Assembly: GCF_008728515.1 (NCBI RefSeq)
Contig: NC_044986.1
Span: forward strand, 50,332,855-50,396,854
DNA length: 64,000 bases
Source: Papio anubis
Lineage: Eukaryota > Chordata > Mammalia > Primates > Cercopithecidae
Direction of reading: 5' to 3'
The notes under the pieces were generated by a model. That model did not search any database, was not told the DNA's origin, and saw only the letters and a program-made list of their open reading frames with translations. Shown in pieces: positions 24,376-36,170 of this stretch (positions are counted from its first letter, which is position 1; each line of letters starts with the position of its first letter). The translations under genes and the position numbers were made by a program.

Positions 24376-25289
24376 TACTTCCTTTTCATTTAATATGTTT
24401 ACATTTTTCAAAAGGTAAGAAAAATACCATCGGGATGTATTTCTAGAGGTTTTTTTTTGCATACTTAAATATGAGAAAGTTGTGTACTATATACAAAACT
24501 TATGCTGAATCTTTGCTTTTGCCTTTTGTTGTACCTACAATGTCCAAATTTTCCCAGTCCTCATCTCTGCCTGTCAAATTCCTGTTTTTCCTTCACTGAT
24601 TAGATTAAATCTCACCATCTCAATGAAGTCCATCGAAATTAATTAGAAGAATATCTGCATTTTTACAGTATCTATTTAATGATTATATTAAACTACAGAC
24701 ATACTATTAAACCAAAAGTGAAATGCCAAATAGATTAACTTAGCTTCAAAATTATTTCAGGTTGAAGATCATCTTTCAATATAAAGAAAATAATGAGATG
24801 TGTATTGAATGTATCTTTGGATAGGCAAGACCTTTTATTTTTATGTTGGAAAAATCAGCATTAAAAACACAAAAACACATTAAAATAAAATTAACTAATA
24901 AAAATGAAAACAAAATTAAAATAACATATAAATCAAGCACATTTTAGATGTCTTAATTGGTCATGTTTTTGTGGTAAAATGCTAATTCCTTTTAGTAGAA
25001 AAAAAATGTGAGAAGACGTAATGAATTGTGTAGAATTGTATACACTTAACCAAGGCATTGGTTACATATAAGAATATTTAGTATTTTACCCCATAGTACT
25101 ATAAAAAGTTATTCTAGAGAAAAGCAATGCCATATATTAAAACTGGACTTCGCTTTTTTTAAACAAAAAATTGTTTGCTGTCCACATCAATTTTAATTTT
25201 ATAACAAAAAACTGCCTACAGTAGCCTCTACAGATTTATCTGATTAGCAGTTCATAAACACAAGGAAATAAGATATTAGCTTAATTTAC
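24376..25289. other. intron 10, unique, next to exon 10
   Basis: Mostly unique; 24500-24650 has a weak L2-like look. Includes the exon 10 donor at 25284-25289 (minus GTAAAT). Confidence 0.45.
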
Positions 25290-25402
25290 CTTAATAACCA
25301 AATCAAATTTCTGGTGAAAGTCTCTGTTGACTGGCTCCAGGAGACTAAGTTCTGCTGTCCTAGGATGCATATGGAAAAACCGTGGGTAATCCTCAGGAGT
25401 CC
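25290..25402 (-). CDS. PCDH15: PCDH15 exon 10 (EC3, middle)
   Basis: This 113-bp coding exon has two bases finishing the shared Gly codon, then 37 codons (phase 1 in, phase 0 out). Translation runs TPEDYPRFF to KFDLVIK. The FHMHPRTAELSLLEPVNRDF stretch matches the usual cadherin pattern of a 'TGxL' strand followed by the calcium motif, except that the common LDRE is replaced by VNRD. The donor is AAG/GTAAAT, with A at +5. The acceptor is TCTTCCAG with only a short pyrimidine tract, so definition may lean on exonic enhancers. The Arg in YPRFF is codon 336 in remembered human numbering, the site of a reported human nonsense variant; here the codon is CGG, whereas a CGA>TGA change is what I recall for human. 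Frame joins cleanly to both neighbours. Confidence 0.95.
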
Positions 25403-25941
25403 CTGGAAGACATTGAGATTTCAGTACATAATTGAGAACAATAAGTAATATGTGTATCTGCTTCATCTATTTCCTTTCATTAACTGAGGAACAAAGTTAC
25501 AATTTCATTACTAAATTAAGTTTCAAAATTATGCAGTCCAGGGAAAGCAGACACAAATGTGGTAGATAGTTATTCATAATTAGTGTATCAGTAAGAAAAT
25601 GGAAAATATTTGTTTGGATGATTTTTGAAAATTTTTTTTCTTAAGAGGGCTCTAATTAATTTGAAACTTCATCACGTGAAAATAGATATTAAGTGGAGGA
25701 AGAGTACATTTTTGATTATGAAATTTTATTTTAATGGTGCATACATCTTAATTATAGCTATTTGGTCTTTCAACATATATTGTAATAAACTATTAGTAAT
25801 TTGTACCAAATAGTGAGATGCTTGGAAATATGAACATATTTTGTTCCATATATTACTTCTTAAGATTAATATCAAGCTAATTATGTTAACCAGAGTAAAT
25901 TAAATATAGGTTCTGATGATACTCTTAATGTCTAGACAGGG
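25403..25941. other. intron 9, exon 10 acceptor region
   Basis: Contains the exon 10 acceptor (minus strand CTCAATGTCTTCCAG at 25403-25417) with a weak pyrimidine tract. The rest is AT-rich and unique. Confidence 0.6.
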
Positions 25942-25944
25942 TAT

Positions 25945-25979
<35 letters not shown>

Positions 25980-26254
25980 TGAATGAGATGGAGCCTTGCT
26001 GTGTCACCCAGGCTGGAGTGCAGTGGCTTGATCTCGGCTCACTGAAACCTCTGCTTCCCTGGTTCAAGTGGTTCCCCTGCCTCAGCCCCCGAATAGCTGG
26101 GATTATAGGCGTACGCCACCATGTCTGGCTAATTTTTGTATTTTTAGTAGAGACAGGGATTTGCCACTTTGGCCAGACTGGTGGCATCCGGTGATACGCC
26201 TGCCTCAACTTCCCAAAGTGCTAGAATTACAGGTGTGAGTCACCAAGCCTAGCC
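25942..26254 (-). mobile_element. Alu (AluS-like) with (ATTT)n tail
   Basis: Antisense Alu; the tail has become about ten ATTT units (25943-25980), then GAGATGGAGCCTTGCTGTG and on to CAAAGTGCTAGAATTACAGG and the 5' end CCTAGCC. Confidence 0.92.
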
Positions 26255-26436
26255 AAGATGGTATTTCTTAATGTATTTTAATAATCAAAATACATTTCTT
26301 CATGAAGAAATTTCTTCTAATTGTATAATCTTCCTTTGTGTACTGCAACATTCTTTACCCAAAGTGAAGAAGTCAAATCATAAAACTGTATAGTATATAC
26401 ATTTGTAAAATTAATAACCATAAGAGTAAAATAATA

Positions 26437-26615
26437 TAGCTTCCAATTATGGAAACCTACTCTGTGCTAAATGCTTTATATAACTAATCACCAATACCTC
26501 TGTAAATCATTTACATTTTACAGATGATGACTTGGGAGACTGGGGAGATTAAATGATGTATTTAATTTAAAGGGACAATCTGAAACAGAGCTTTTATTAA
26601 AAATCCAGACTGCCA
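26437..26615 (+). mobile_element. MIR SINE
   Basis: Order of CTACTCTGTGCTAAATGC, TTACATTTTACAGATGATGA, GACAATCTGAAACAGAGC and AAAAATCCAGACTGCCAGAT follows the MIR core and 3' end. Confidence 0.8.
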
Positions 26616-27182
26616 GATGTTCCAACACATCCAAAAATGGGCTTCTTATTACTACTTATTTGCCTCAACTCTTAGACAAGAAAGGAAATTCTCCTGGGCA
26701 GTAAATGAGGGGAAAACAAAAAGCAGAAACATATTTTACACCATTAAAACCAACTGTAAAATCTACAAATAGTCAAAATTATAGATGAAATGTAACATAT
26801 GATAAAGGGGTTATATAGGAGTTACATTCTTCATGGAATATACATGAGTAAACCCCAAATGAAGAAGATATTCATAATAAATAATAAAAAAATGAACACT
26901 AGTCATAGATGAAAACGTGGATGAATTTTACTCTAATGTAAGAGTGGGCAAACCTTTCCTAACTATGGCTCAAAGTCAAGAAGTCATGAAGAAAAAGAGA
27001 GATAAGTTTAATGATATTGCAAAATTGTATGGTGAGACACAATAAAAAAGTAAAATCACAAGTGACAAACTGAGAAAATACTTGAAATTTATGTAGAGAC
27101 AAAATGTTCATACCGTTTATATATATATATTTATAAATTAGCTAAAAAGAGGGCCAGTGAGGGATTTAAAAAGTGTGGGGCT
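26616..27182. other. intron 9 unique sequence
   Basis: AT-rich, with a short TA run near 27118-27130. Nothing recognised. Confidence 0.5.
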
Positions 27183-27483
27183 GGCCGGGTACAGTGGCTC
27201 ACGTCTGTAATCCTAGCACTTTGGGAGGCTGAGGTGGGCGGATCATCTGAGGTTAGGAGTGTGAGACCAGCCTGTCCAACATGGTGAAAAGCTGTCTCTA
27301 CTAAAACTACAAAAATTAGCTGGGCGTGATGGTGTGTCTGTAATCCTAGCTACTAAGGAAGCTGAGACAGGAGAAACACTTGAACCCGGGAGAGGCAGAG
27401 GTTATGTGAGCTGAGATTGTGCCACTGCACTCCAGCCTATGTGACAGAGCCAAACTCTGTCACAAAACAAAACAGAACAAAAA
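27183..27483 (+). mobile_element. Alu (AluSx-like)
   Basis: Sense Alu with a target duplication AGTGTGGGGCT (27172-27182) / AGTTTGGGGCT (from 27484). Tail is mixed A/C (ACAAAACAAAACAG). Confidence 0.95.
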
Positions 27484-27643
27484 AGTTTGGGGCTAAAGAT
27501 AAAACTGTTCACAGAAAGAGAAAGGCAAATGACTCTTGATCATAAGCAAAGATAAGCAAAGATGCTTATCTCTATACATAAGAAGAAAACTATAAATTAA
27601 TCCTACATTAAGATTTCATTAGTCACTTAGATTAGCAATTGTT

Positions 27644-27923
27644 GGCCGGGCGCGGTGGCTCACGCCTGTAATCCCAGCACTTTGGGAGGCCGAGGCGGGT
27701 GGATCACAAGGTCAGGAGATAGAGACCACCGTGAAACCCCGTTTCTACTAAAAATACAAAAAATTAGCCGGGCGCGGTGGCGGGCGCCTGTAGTCCCAGC
27801 TACTCAGGAGGATGAGGCAGGAGAACGGCGTGAACCCGGGAGGCAGAGCTTGCAGTGAGCCGAGATCGCGCCACTGCACTCCAGCCTGGGCAACAGAGCG
27901 AGACTCTGTCTCCAAAAAAAAAA
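27644..27923 (+). mobile_element. young AluY
   Basis: Low-divergence sense Alu from GGCCGGGCGCGGTGGCTCAC to an A tail. Perfect 14-bp target duplication AGATTAGCAATTGT at 27629-27642 and 27924-27937. Its low divergence and many intact CpG sites indicate recent insertion. Confidence 0.96.
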
Positions 27924-27937
27924 AGATTAGCAATTGT

Positions 27938-29638
27938 CCCAGTTGGACACTGTACTCTGTTGATGAGCCTGCAGGAAAACAGATACTTTGGGCATGGGTG
28001 GTGTTAATATGAGTGTTATAAAATTTATGAAGGAGAGTATGGCAAAGCTATCAAAATGATATTAATGTTTACTTTTTGACCCATAAATCCCACATCTGGA
28101 CATTTTCCCATTTATAATAATGGAAGATAAATGACCACCTAAATATATATCAATAGTGGTCTGGGTAAATAAGTGGTGATACATCCTAAAGCAGATGATA
28201 ATTCAAATGTAATGATAAGTGATATATATCTTTACCTATTACTATGGAATTATTTTCAGCTATATTAAGTAAAAAAAGCAATTTGGAAATAAGGGCCGAT
28301 AATATACTAACTTTTAAGAAGAATACATATGCATATTTACAAAGGAATACATACACACATTAAAAAATCAAAGATAGACTGTAACATAAAAAATTGTTAC
28401 TTATGAGAAAGAGAGGGAATATGTGGAGAGGATAGAAGTTGAAACTAAATTTCATTAACTATATCATGTTTTTAAAATTTTAGAGCTACATATATTATAT
28501 ATTATTTTAAAACTAAATTCAATGACTTCTCTAAAAATAAAATAAAATAATTCAATTTAAATGTATATTCAGTTGTTGGCATAAGCACAAACAAAAAGAA
28601 CTATCCCAGGTGAATTTTAAAAGTAGTATTGACATCACACCCATTGTGTAATATAGCTGAAGTACCAAGGAAATTATAAAACACAAAAAGTTAAACTATC
28701 TACAGTAACCATATTGGTGGTATGTTGTGATTCTAAGATAGTTATAGGAGTATTTTATAATAAATTAAATAAGTACATTATTATGTGGCATTAGTCTAAT
28801 TCTATTCTTTTCAGTATTGAAAGCTGGATTCTTGGCAGGGGATGATAAAGAGATAGAAATTAAAAATTAAAGAGGTAAAATAGAAAACCTACGGTTTTGA
28901 TTTTGAATTGGCAGTGGAAGTTTAAACTCAGATTGTAGTTTATCTTAAGAAACATAATGCATACAACATAGCTCTGAATGCTGAAACACAGAACTAAATA
29001 TATTGGCCATTAAAGAAGCAATGAATATTTCTAATGATCAGACTATGGTTTTGAAATACTATTTACCAATAAAAGCAGTTAAGATTTCTGAGAGAGAACT
29101 GATTTCAGGTCTACGGCAGAAAAATCAACAAATGGCTATGAAACACCTGCTCACACCAAGTAGCAAGAAAGAATTCCAAGACTACTAAACTGATGTGAAA
29201 AGTTTTCAAGAGCCAAAAGGTGTTTTTTAGCTAAAGATAAGGCAATTTGAGCATCAATAAGGATAATATCAGTAATGATTTGAAACAGATCAAATATGTT
29301 TAAATTCATAAGTTTATGGCAGTGTTGCAAAATAACATACTGATCACTTTTGGAGCATGCTAGAGAAATATTTTGAAAATTAGTAAATAAGAAAACATAG
29401 CATGCTTTTTCCATATGACATTATCATGGGGTAAACAAACAATTGATTAAAAAGTGTCTCACTAAGAAATAATTTCAGCTAATAATTTAAGAAGAGTAAT
29501 AATATCAGAGTGTCATCATTTTACAACCCCTCATAAATGAATGGATCATGGCATTGAGCACCAAATGCTGCTAATATCACAAAAAAGAGATAAAGCCACA
29601 TATATACCTCTCAATAGAATAATTAATTCAACATCATC
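27938..29638. other. intron 9, AT-rich unique sequence
   Basis: No gene. The 28050-28560 part has a faint look of antisense old L1 sequence but I cannot place it. Confidence 0.4.
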
Positions 29639-30024
29639 TGCTATGGCCTGAGTTGTCCCCCTCACCAGTAACAATTTTATGTTGAAGCCCTTATTCCCAG
29701 TGTGACTATTATAGAGAGATAGAGCCTTTTAAGAAGGTAATCAGACTAAATGAGTTTATATGGGTAGGCTCTTAAATCTGATGGGACTGGTGTTCTCTTT
29801 GTCTCTCTTTCTCTCTCTTCCCTCTCTCTCTGTCCAAGGGTACACAGAAGAAAGGCTATGTGAAGACACAAGAAAGCAGCCAGAGAAGCTTCATCAAAAA
29901 CTAACTACAAAAGTATCTTGATCTCAGGCCTCCAGCCTCCAGAACTGTGAGAAAACACCTTACTATCGCTTAAGCTACTAAGTCTAGGGTGTTTTTTAAT
30001 GGCAGCCCAAGCAGACTATTATAC
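29639..30024 (+). mobile_element. MLT1-type MaLR LTR
   Basis: Starts TGCTATGGCCTGAGTTGTC. Contains TTTTATGTTGAAGCCCTTAT, GAAGACACAAGAAAGCAGCC, CCTCCAGAACTGTGAGAAAA and GGCAGCCCAAGCAGACTATT. A central CT-rich patch (TCTCTCTTTCTCTCTC) lies near 29800-29833. Confidence 0.8.
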
Positions 30025-30269
30025 CATCTATGAAACAGTTTTGAGAAAACCCAACAAAGAAACAAACAAAAAATGTTATTTGATTAAATGTCAAAATTTA
30101 TAGGAAACATATGGGACAGAGTAGCATGCAAAGTTAAACCAAAGAAAGTACAATCAAGATGATGAGAAACTCCATACTATAAACAACTTGACTTCTCAAT
30201 AAATGAATCACAAGAAAACAATTTAAAAATACATGGAAAGAGAACCACTGTAGATTAAAAGAGACTTAG

Positions 30270-30560
30270 GGCCGGGCACATTAGCTCACGCCTGTAAACC
30301 CAGCACTTTGGGAGGCCGAGGCAGGTGGATCACGAGGTCAGGAGATCAAGACCATCCTGGCCAACACGGTGAAACCCCGTCTCTACTAAAAATACAAAAA
30401 AATTAGCCGGGCATGGTGGCAGGCACCTGTAGTCCCAGCTACTTGGGAGGCTGAGGCAGGAGAATGGTGTGAACCCAGAGGCGGAGCTTGCAATGAGCCA
30501 AGATCCCACCACTTCTCTTCAGCCTGGGCAACAGAACAAGATACTGACTCAAGAAAAATA
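30270..30560 (+). mobile_element. AluY-like
   Basis: Sense Alu GGCCGGGCACATTAGCTCAC to a short mixed tail. Near-identical flanks GAGACTTAGG on both sides give the target duplication. Confidence 0.94.
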
Positions 30561-30861
30561 AAAGAGAGACTTAGGAGAAATATCAATCCCAACATGTGAA
30601 TTTACATGAATTCAGGTTTTCTGTAGGATAAAGAAGAAAATGCTACATGATTATCTTCATATATTTAAAATGTAGAATTTTTAACACATGTGTTATCAAG
30701 ATAGTATCACCATGATTAAGACACTAAGCCTATCCATAATTGCCAGAAATTTCCTTATGACAACGTTTCCTTTCCCCATTCATATCTCTCACTCTATGCA
30801 AACACTGATCACTTTCTGTTAGCAAAATAGGAATGGAATCATTTATACAGTATGTATTCTT

Positions 30862-31174
30862 CTTCTTTTTTTTTTTTTTTTTTTTTTTTTTTGAAGCGGA
30901 GTTTTGCTCTTTCTCCTAGTCTGGAGTGCAATGGTGCTGTCTCGGCTCACTGCAACTCCTGCCTCCTGAGTTCAAACAATTCTCCTGCCTCAACCTCCTG
31001 AGTAGCTGAGATTTCAGGTGCCTGCCACCACGCCCAGCTAATTTTTGTATTTTTAGTGGAGATGGGGTTTCACCATGTTGGCCAGGCTGGTCTCAAACTC
31101 CTGCCCTCAGGTGATCCACTGGCCTCAGCCTCCCAACAGGGTGGGATTACAGGCATGAACCACCCTGCCTGTCC
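30862..31174 (-). mobile_element. Alu (AluS-like)
   Basis: Antisense Alu with a T run of about 28. Perfect 16-bp target duplication TACAGTATGTATTCTT at 30846-30861 and 31176-31191. Confidence 0.95.
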
Positions 31175-31502
31175 TTACAGTATGTATTCTTTTCTTAGGT
31201 GTGTCTGGCTTCTTTCGATTAGCATAATGATTGTGAAGTCCATGTTGTTTCCTTTATCAATAGTTTATTTATTTCTATTGCCTAGGTGTTATTCTATTGT
31301 ATGGATATACTACAATTCATTTATCTATTCACATGTTGATGAACACTTGAGTTGCCTCCAGTCACAAATAAAGCTGCTATGAACTTTCTTGTATACATCT
31401 CTGAATGAATCTCTGCTTTCATTTATCTTGAGTAAATATCTAGGAGTGTAATGGCTAGGCTATGTGATATGTGTATGTCTAAATGTTGTATTAAGAATTT
31501 TG

Positions 31503-31797
31503 GGGCCAGGTGCAGTGGCTCACACCTGTAATCCCAGCACTTTAGGAGGCCAAGGTGGGCAGATCACGAGGTCAAGAGATTGAAGCTGTGCTGGCCAAAA
31601 TGGTGGAAACTCGTTTCTACTAAAAATACAAAAATTAGTTGGGCGTGGTGGTGCGTGCCTGTAGTCCCAGCTCCTTGGGAGGCTGAGGCAGGACAATCAC
31701 TTGAACCCACGAGGCGCAGGTTGCGGTGAGCCGGGATTATGCCATTGCACAGAGCCAGACTCTGTCTCAAAAGAAAAAAAGAAAAAAACAAAAAAAG
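31503..31797 (+). mobile_element. Alu (AluS/Y-like), 3' end shortened
   Basis: Sense Alu from GGGCCAGGTGCAGTGGCTCA. The CTCCAGCCTGGG segment near the 3' end is missing (GCCATTGCACAGAGCCAGAC). Flanks AAGAATTTT / AAGAATTTG suggest the target duplication. Confidence 0.92.
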
Positions 31798-32607
31798 AAT
31801 TTGTGGGCAGGTAGCAAGTCTATTAATTTTCAGTTATGTATACGTTTGTGTAGTCAATACCACAATCAGGATATAGAATGGTTTTATGATGAAATCACTA
31901 CTTTGTGTATTCCAACCCCAAAGTTTAATCATTCGCAACCACTAATTTGTTCACCACCAGCATACTTTCATTTTTATGAGAATGACATTTAGATGGAATT
32001 GTATAGTATAAAGATTTGGAGATTGGCTACTTTCAACTCAGTATAAAGCATTAGAGATTCATCCAAGTTGCTATGTATCAATAATATCATATTTTCATTG
32101 TTCAGTAATGTTTAACTTGTAAAGAAATTGCCAAACTATTTTTCCAATGTGTGTATAGCATTTTACATTCTTACCAGCCACATATGGGCATTTCAGATCC
32201 CCCATATTTTCACCAACACTTGATATTGTCAGTCTTTTTAAAATTTTGGCCATTCTGGTGTGTATGTAGTGATATTCATTGAGGTATTATTTTGCATTTC
32301 CCAATTAGCTAATGATATTGAGCAACTTTTCACATTCTTTTTTTTTTTGTAAATCTGTAATAATTTGTTAAACCTTTTTGCCATTTTATAATTGTCTCAT
32401 TTTTATTAAATTGTGTTTTCATATATTCCCCAAACAAGTCACTTGTTGGATACATTTTGCAAATATATTCTCCTTTTCTGTCAGTTGCTTTTTCAGTCTA
32501 TTATCAGTGTCTTTTGAAGAGCAAATGCATTTTTACCTTGATGAAGTCAAATTTTAAATTTTTTCTTTTATAGATTTGCATTTGTTATATTTAATAAATT
32601 GTTGCCA

Positions 32608-32906
32608 GCCAGGTGCAGTGACTCACGCCTGTAATCCCAACACTTTGGGAGGCCAAGGTCGGGGGATCACCTGAGGTCAGGAGTTCAAAACCAGCCTGAT
32701 CAACATGGAGAAACCCCGTGTCTACTAAAAATACAGAATTAGCCAGGCGTGGTGGCACATGCCTGTAATCATAGGTACTCGGGAGGCTGAGGCAGGAAAA
32801 TTGCTTGAACCTGGGAGGTAGAGGTTGTGGTGAGCTGAGATTGCACCATTGCACTCCAGTCTGGGCAACAAGAGCAAAACTCCATCTCCAAACAACAACA
32901 AAAAAG
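32608..32906 (+). mobile_element. Alu (AluSx-like)
   Basis: Sense Alu inside the L1M block. Perfect 12-bp target duplication AAATTGTTGCCA at 32596-32607 and 32907-32918. Tail ACAACAACAAAAAAG. Confidence 0.95.
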
Positions 32907-33145
32907 AAATTGTTGCCAACCCTAAGTTCATAAAAAATTTTACCAATATTATCTTTTAGATGCTTTATAGTTTTAGCTCTTACATTATGTATAGAAAGTC
33001 TTTCAAGTTGGTTTTTGTACATAGTGTAAGGTATGGATTGCAGTTTATTTGTTTACATATGGCTGTCCAATTGTTCTGCAATGTTGATTGTAAAGATTAA
33101 CTTTTCCTTCTTTTAATTGCCTTTTGCTTCATATTATTTTTAAAG

Positions 33146-35524
33146 TGTTTATACCTTCACAGTTTTTTCTCATAGCTGTATTTGCCCATCATTTATTAGC
33201 ATAGAACTTCTGATTCCATACATATAGTAAGTGGAAGGAAGTGTGGATGCCTGACCTAAACTATATAATTATCACTTCATCTTCAACAATTTTTATTTAG
33301 AGCAAAGAATCAGAAGATGGATGTACAATCTGTACCACAAAAATAATGGGCGTCTAGAGGAAAGGCCCTCTCCTCTAATCCCTCATCTTGAAATTCCTGT
33401 TTCTGCTTCTTAAAATGTTATAGTTTTTGACAGTTCCTTGAATTCTGGAAGAAATCAAAGTCCTTTCAATGAATTTCCTTTACCGCCAAGATGAACTTAA
33501 GTTCACCTCTGTAATTTTTACCCAAAGAGTCCCATTCAGGAAAGCATTTGTTTTAAATACTTGATATATTTGAAAATGTACATCTAATGTACTTCAAAGG
33601 AGCACCACCTAAAAAAATGCAGTATCAAAGTTTTCCCTTCCCCACCAAAAATATATATCTTTACATATAAAATTAGCAACCTGATTAACACAAAAGTAAA
33701 AGAGAACACTGTCTTCTGGGTGCCATGAAGATTTGTGATAATTCCTCAAATTTTCACATTATAGATATATAGAAATTATGGTCAGTTTCAATAAAATACT
33801 GCTTATGAAAACACCCACAATTTCCTTTGGTAGAATAAAAACAATTATAACATGTAACTTTTTTCCAGGTAATTTTTTGGGGAAAACCTTTTAATGACCC
33901 ATGAATGCTGAATACCCTGCAGAAGCCAAGGTATTGAAATGTAAAAACATTGTACAAGAATAGAAATACCTGTCTAAGTTCAAAGACCCTACAGAATCCC
34001 TTATTTATCCCACTTAGAAAATGTAATATAAACTCTATTTAGCAAAACTTAATTCATCTAAAAATATAGCTGCTTCTGAACCATCTCCAAAGCTCTGCGT
34101 TTTATTTTTTTAGTCATTCCTTTATTTGATCTTGGGACTAATTATATTAATATTCCATTCCTTTGACATTAAATTCATCTGCTACCCCTTTTACGTAACT
34201 AGAATTTCGTTGATAATTTTAACCATTATTTTCATCTATGCCCTAATAACACATTTGTTTTTGTATCAAATTATCCCTAGTTTCAAATGTATATTAGAAA
34301 TATTACCTCTAATTTTCATTATTTTCTTCCACTAATTTTAACTTCAGCACTTTTTCTTTTCAGCTACTACATTTTCTTAGTGCATTCTTTGATAATTATA
34401 AATGCAAAAAGTAAACTACCTTTGTCCTGCTTTTACATCTTCCAAAAATCTTCAGTTCTAAATCTCCTTTGCAAAACGTATTTTTCAGCTGTTTGTTATA
34501 AATAACAAACTTCATTTTCTTATCCAAAGTGTTTTTAATAACTGTATAATAGCCACCAAACTAATTCAAATAAAATTTTACATATTATTAAGGAGAACTA
34601 AAATTCTTATATTAGTACCCAATATCTCAACTTCAAAAAATTTTACCAAAGATTTATTGGGTTGCTTTTCCTATGCATATTTATGACAATGCTTCTGAGA
34701 GTATAGTTCAGGCATACCCACACTAGAAAGACCAAGATCTTGTCCCAGATCTTCTGAATCAGAAGCTCTGAAAAGGGAGGTCAAGAGAAAGCACTTTGAA
34801 TAATCTCACTGAATTCTTGTAGCCTTTAAAGTTTGAAAGTCACCTCTTCATGGTACATGATACGTTCATATCTATTTTTTAAACATATCAATAATTACAA
34901 AATTCAGTAACTATGTTATTGCTAATAGTACCACCACTTTTTATGACTATGTGGCTTCAAATCCCCGTTACTTTTACTAGCCAATTCTCTATTCATTCTC
35001 CAAGTGATTCTTTCTTACCTTAGAAAGTCTCTCTCATGTGTTTCTTTGTCATGGTCCTAATCTCTTACCTTACTCAGAATTTTGTTATTTCATACTTGTA
35101 CCACAGTGATAGCCTACTAATATCTTCTGGCATTCCACTCCCTTATAATCACTGAAGGAAACTTTCTAAAATGCTATTTTTATTGTCCAATTATCTAGAC
35201 AAAATTTTTCCTATTGTGTACTGTGGTAACCCCTAAAATCAAATTGAGAAAAAAAAGTATAAATGTATTTTTCTTTATTGATTGATTCAATTTACATATA
35301 GTGAAATGCACAGATCTTAAGCTTTAATGTTTTAGGGGCATAGACCCATGTTATTACCACTCCTATTCAGACTTTAATTTTATATTTATCTTTAAATAAA
35401 ATAATACAAAAGTAAACTTAGCTAATGCTTTATATACTGATAGTGTGTCTCTGTATATTTTAGAGACAAGCAAGGAATCTTGAGGGAGATGTGGCGAGTA
35501 TACAATGTGAAGGGATAAGCAGCA
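33146..35524. other. intron 9, 2.4 kb AT-rich, no gene
   Basis: Unique sequence with pyrimidine-rich patches. A weak L2-like stretch may lie at 34980-35200, not firmly assigned. Confidence 0.45.
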
Positions 35525-35597
35525 GTGTATTATTCAGATTTCTTTAGGGAAACAAAACAAATAGGCTATAAGGACATATTAGTACTGACAGTGAGAA

Positions 35598-35644
<47 letters not shown>

Positions 35645-35681
35645 CTCTCAATCAATTGGCTGATTGGTTATGGGAATTTGT
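35525..35681 (-). mobile_element. ERVL-type LTR (MLT2-like), 3' part
   Basis: Antisense LTR end: TGTATTATTCAGATTTCTTT ... AACAAATAGGCT, then an expanded AG run, then CAATTGGCTGATTGG. It continues at 38131 after the inserted provirus. Confidence 0.7.
35606..35642. repeat. (GA)n microsatellite
   Basis: About 18 uninterrupted GA units inside the ERVL-type LTR. Confidence 0.95.
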
Positions 35682-36170
35682 TGTATTAGTCCATTTTCAC
35701 ACGACTGAAAAGACATACCCAAGACTGTGCAATTTACAAAAGAAAAAGATTTAATTGGAACTTACAGTTCCACGTGGCTGGGGAAGCCTCACAATCATGG
35801 TGGGAGGCAAGGAGAAGCAAGTCACTTCTTAAATGGATGGCAGCAGGCAAAGAGAGACAGAGAGAGCTTCTGCAGGGGAACTCGTCTTTTTAAAACCATC
35901 AGATCTTGTGAGACTATTCACTATCCTGAGAACAGCAGGGGAAAGACTTGCCCCCATTATTCAATTATCTCCCATATCGTCCCTCCCACAACACGTGGGA
36001 ATTCAAGATGAGATCTACGGCTAGGCACAGTGGCTCATGCCTATAATCCCAGCACTTGGGAGGCTGAGATGGGCGGATCACCTGTGTCAGGAGTTTGAGA
36101 CCAGCCTGCATAGCATAGTGAGATCTCATCTCTAGGTGAGATTTGGCTGGGACACAGCCAAACCATATCA
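35682..36170 (-). repeat. 3' LTR of the THE1/MST provirus, with Alu insert
   Basis: 489 bp, of which about 127 bp is an inserted Alu piece; without it the length agrees with the 362-bp partner LTR. TG...CA termini are intact. Confidence 0.9.
36015..36141 (+). mobile_element. Alu left-monomer fragment inside the LTR
   Basis: GGCTAGGCACAGTGGCTCAT through GAGATCTCATCTCT, i.e. only the first ~118 bp of an Alu, with no A tail. LTR words GATGAGAT and GGTGAGAT on either side look like a target duplication. Confidence 0.8.

Larger units (their letters stand above)
30680..33145 (-). mobile_element. old L1 (L1M-type) ORF2 remnants, broken by three Alus
   Basis: Antisense L1M ORF2 sequence in pieces at 30680-30861, 31192-31502, 31801-32607 and 32919-33145. 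Landmarks on plus: GTATGGATATACTACAATTC, TAAAGCTGCTATGAACTTTC, CACTTGATATTGTCAGTC, GTGTCTTTTGAAGAGCAAAT, TATAGTTTTAGCTCTTACAT. The region equivalent to 'TCTGGCTTC...ATCAATAG' occurs twice (31205-31262 and about 32020-32085), so two overlapping copies or a duplication are present. Confidence 0.8.

Noticed and set aside
25916..26208. Open frames on both strands beginning in an ATTT repeat
   Set aside because: Alu body plus tail microsatellite.
32591..33022. 143-codon minus-strand open frame
   Set aside because: It is the antisense reading of the Alu at 32608-32906; the peptide has the usual Alu-type 'SPQPLPPRF...VGITGVSH' pattern.
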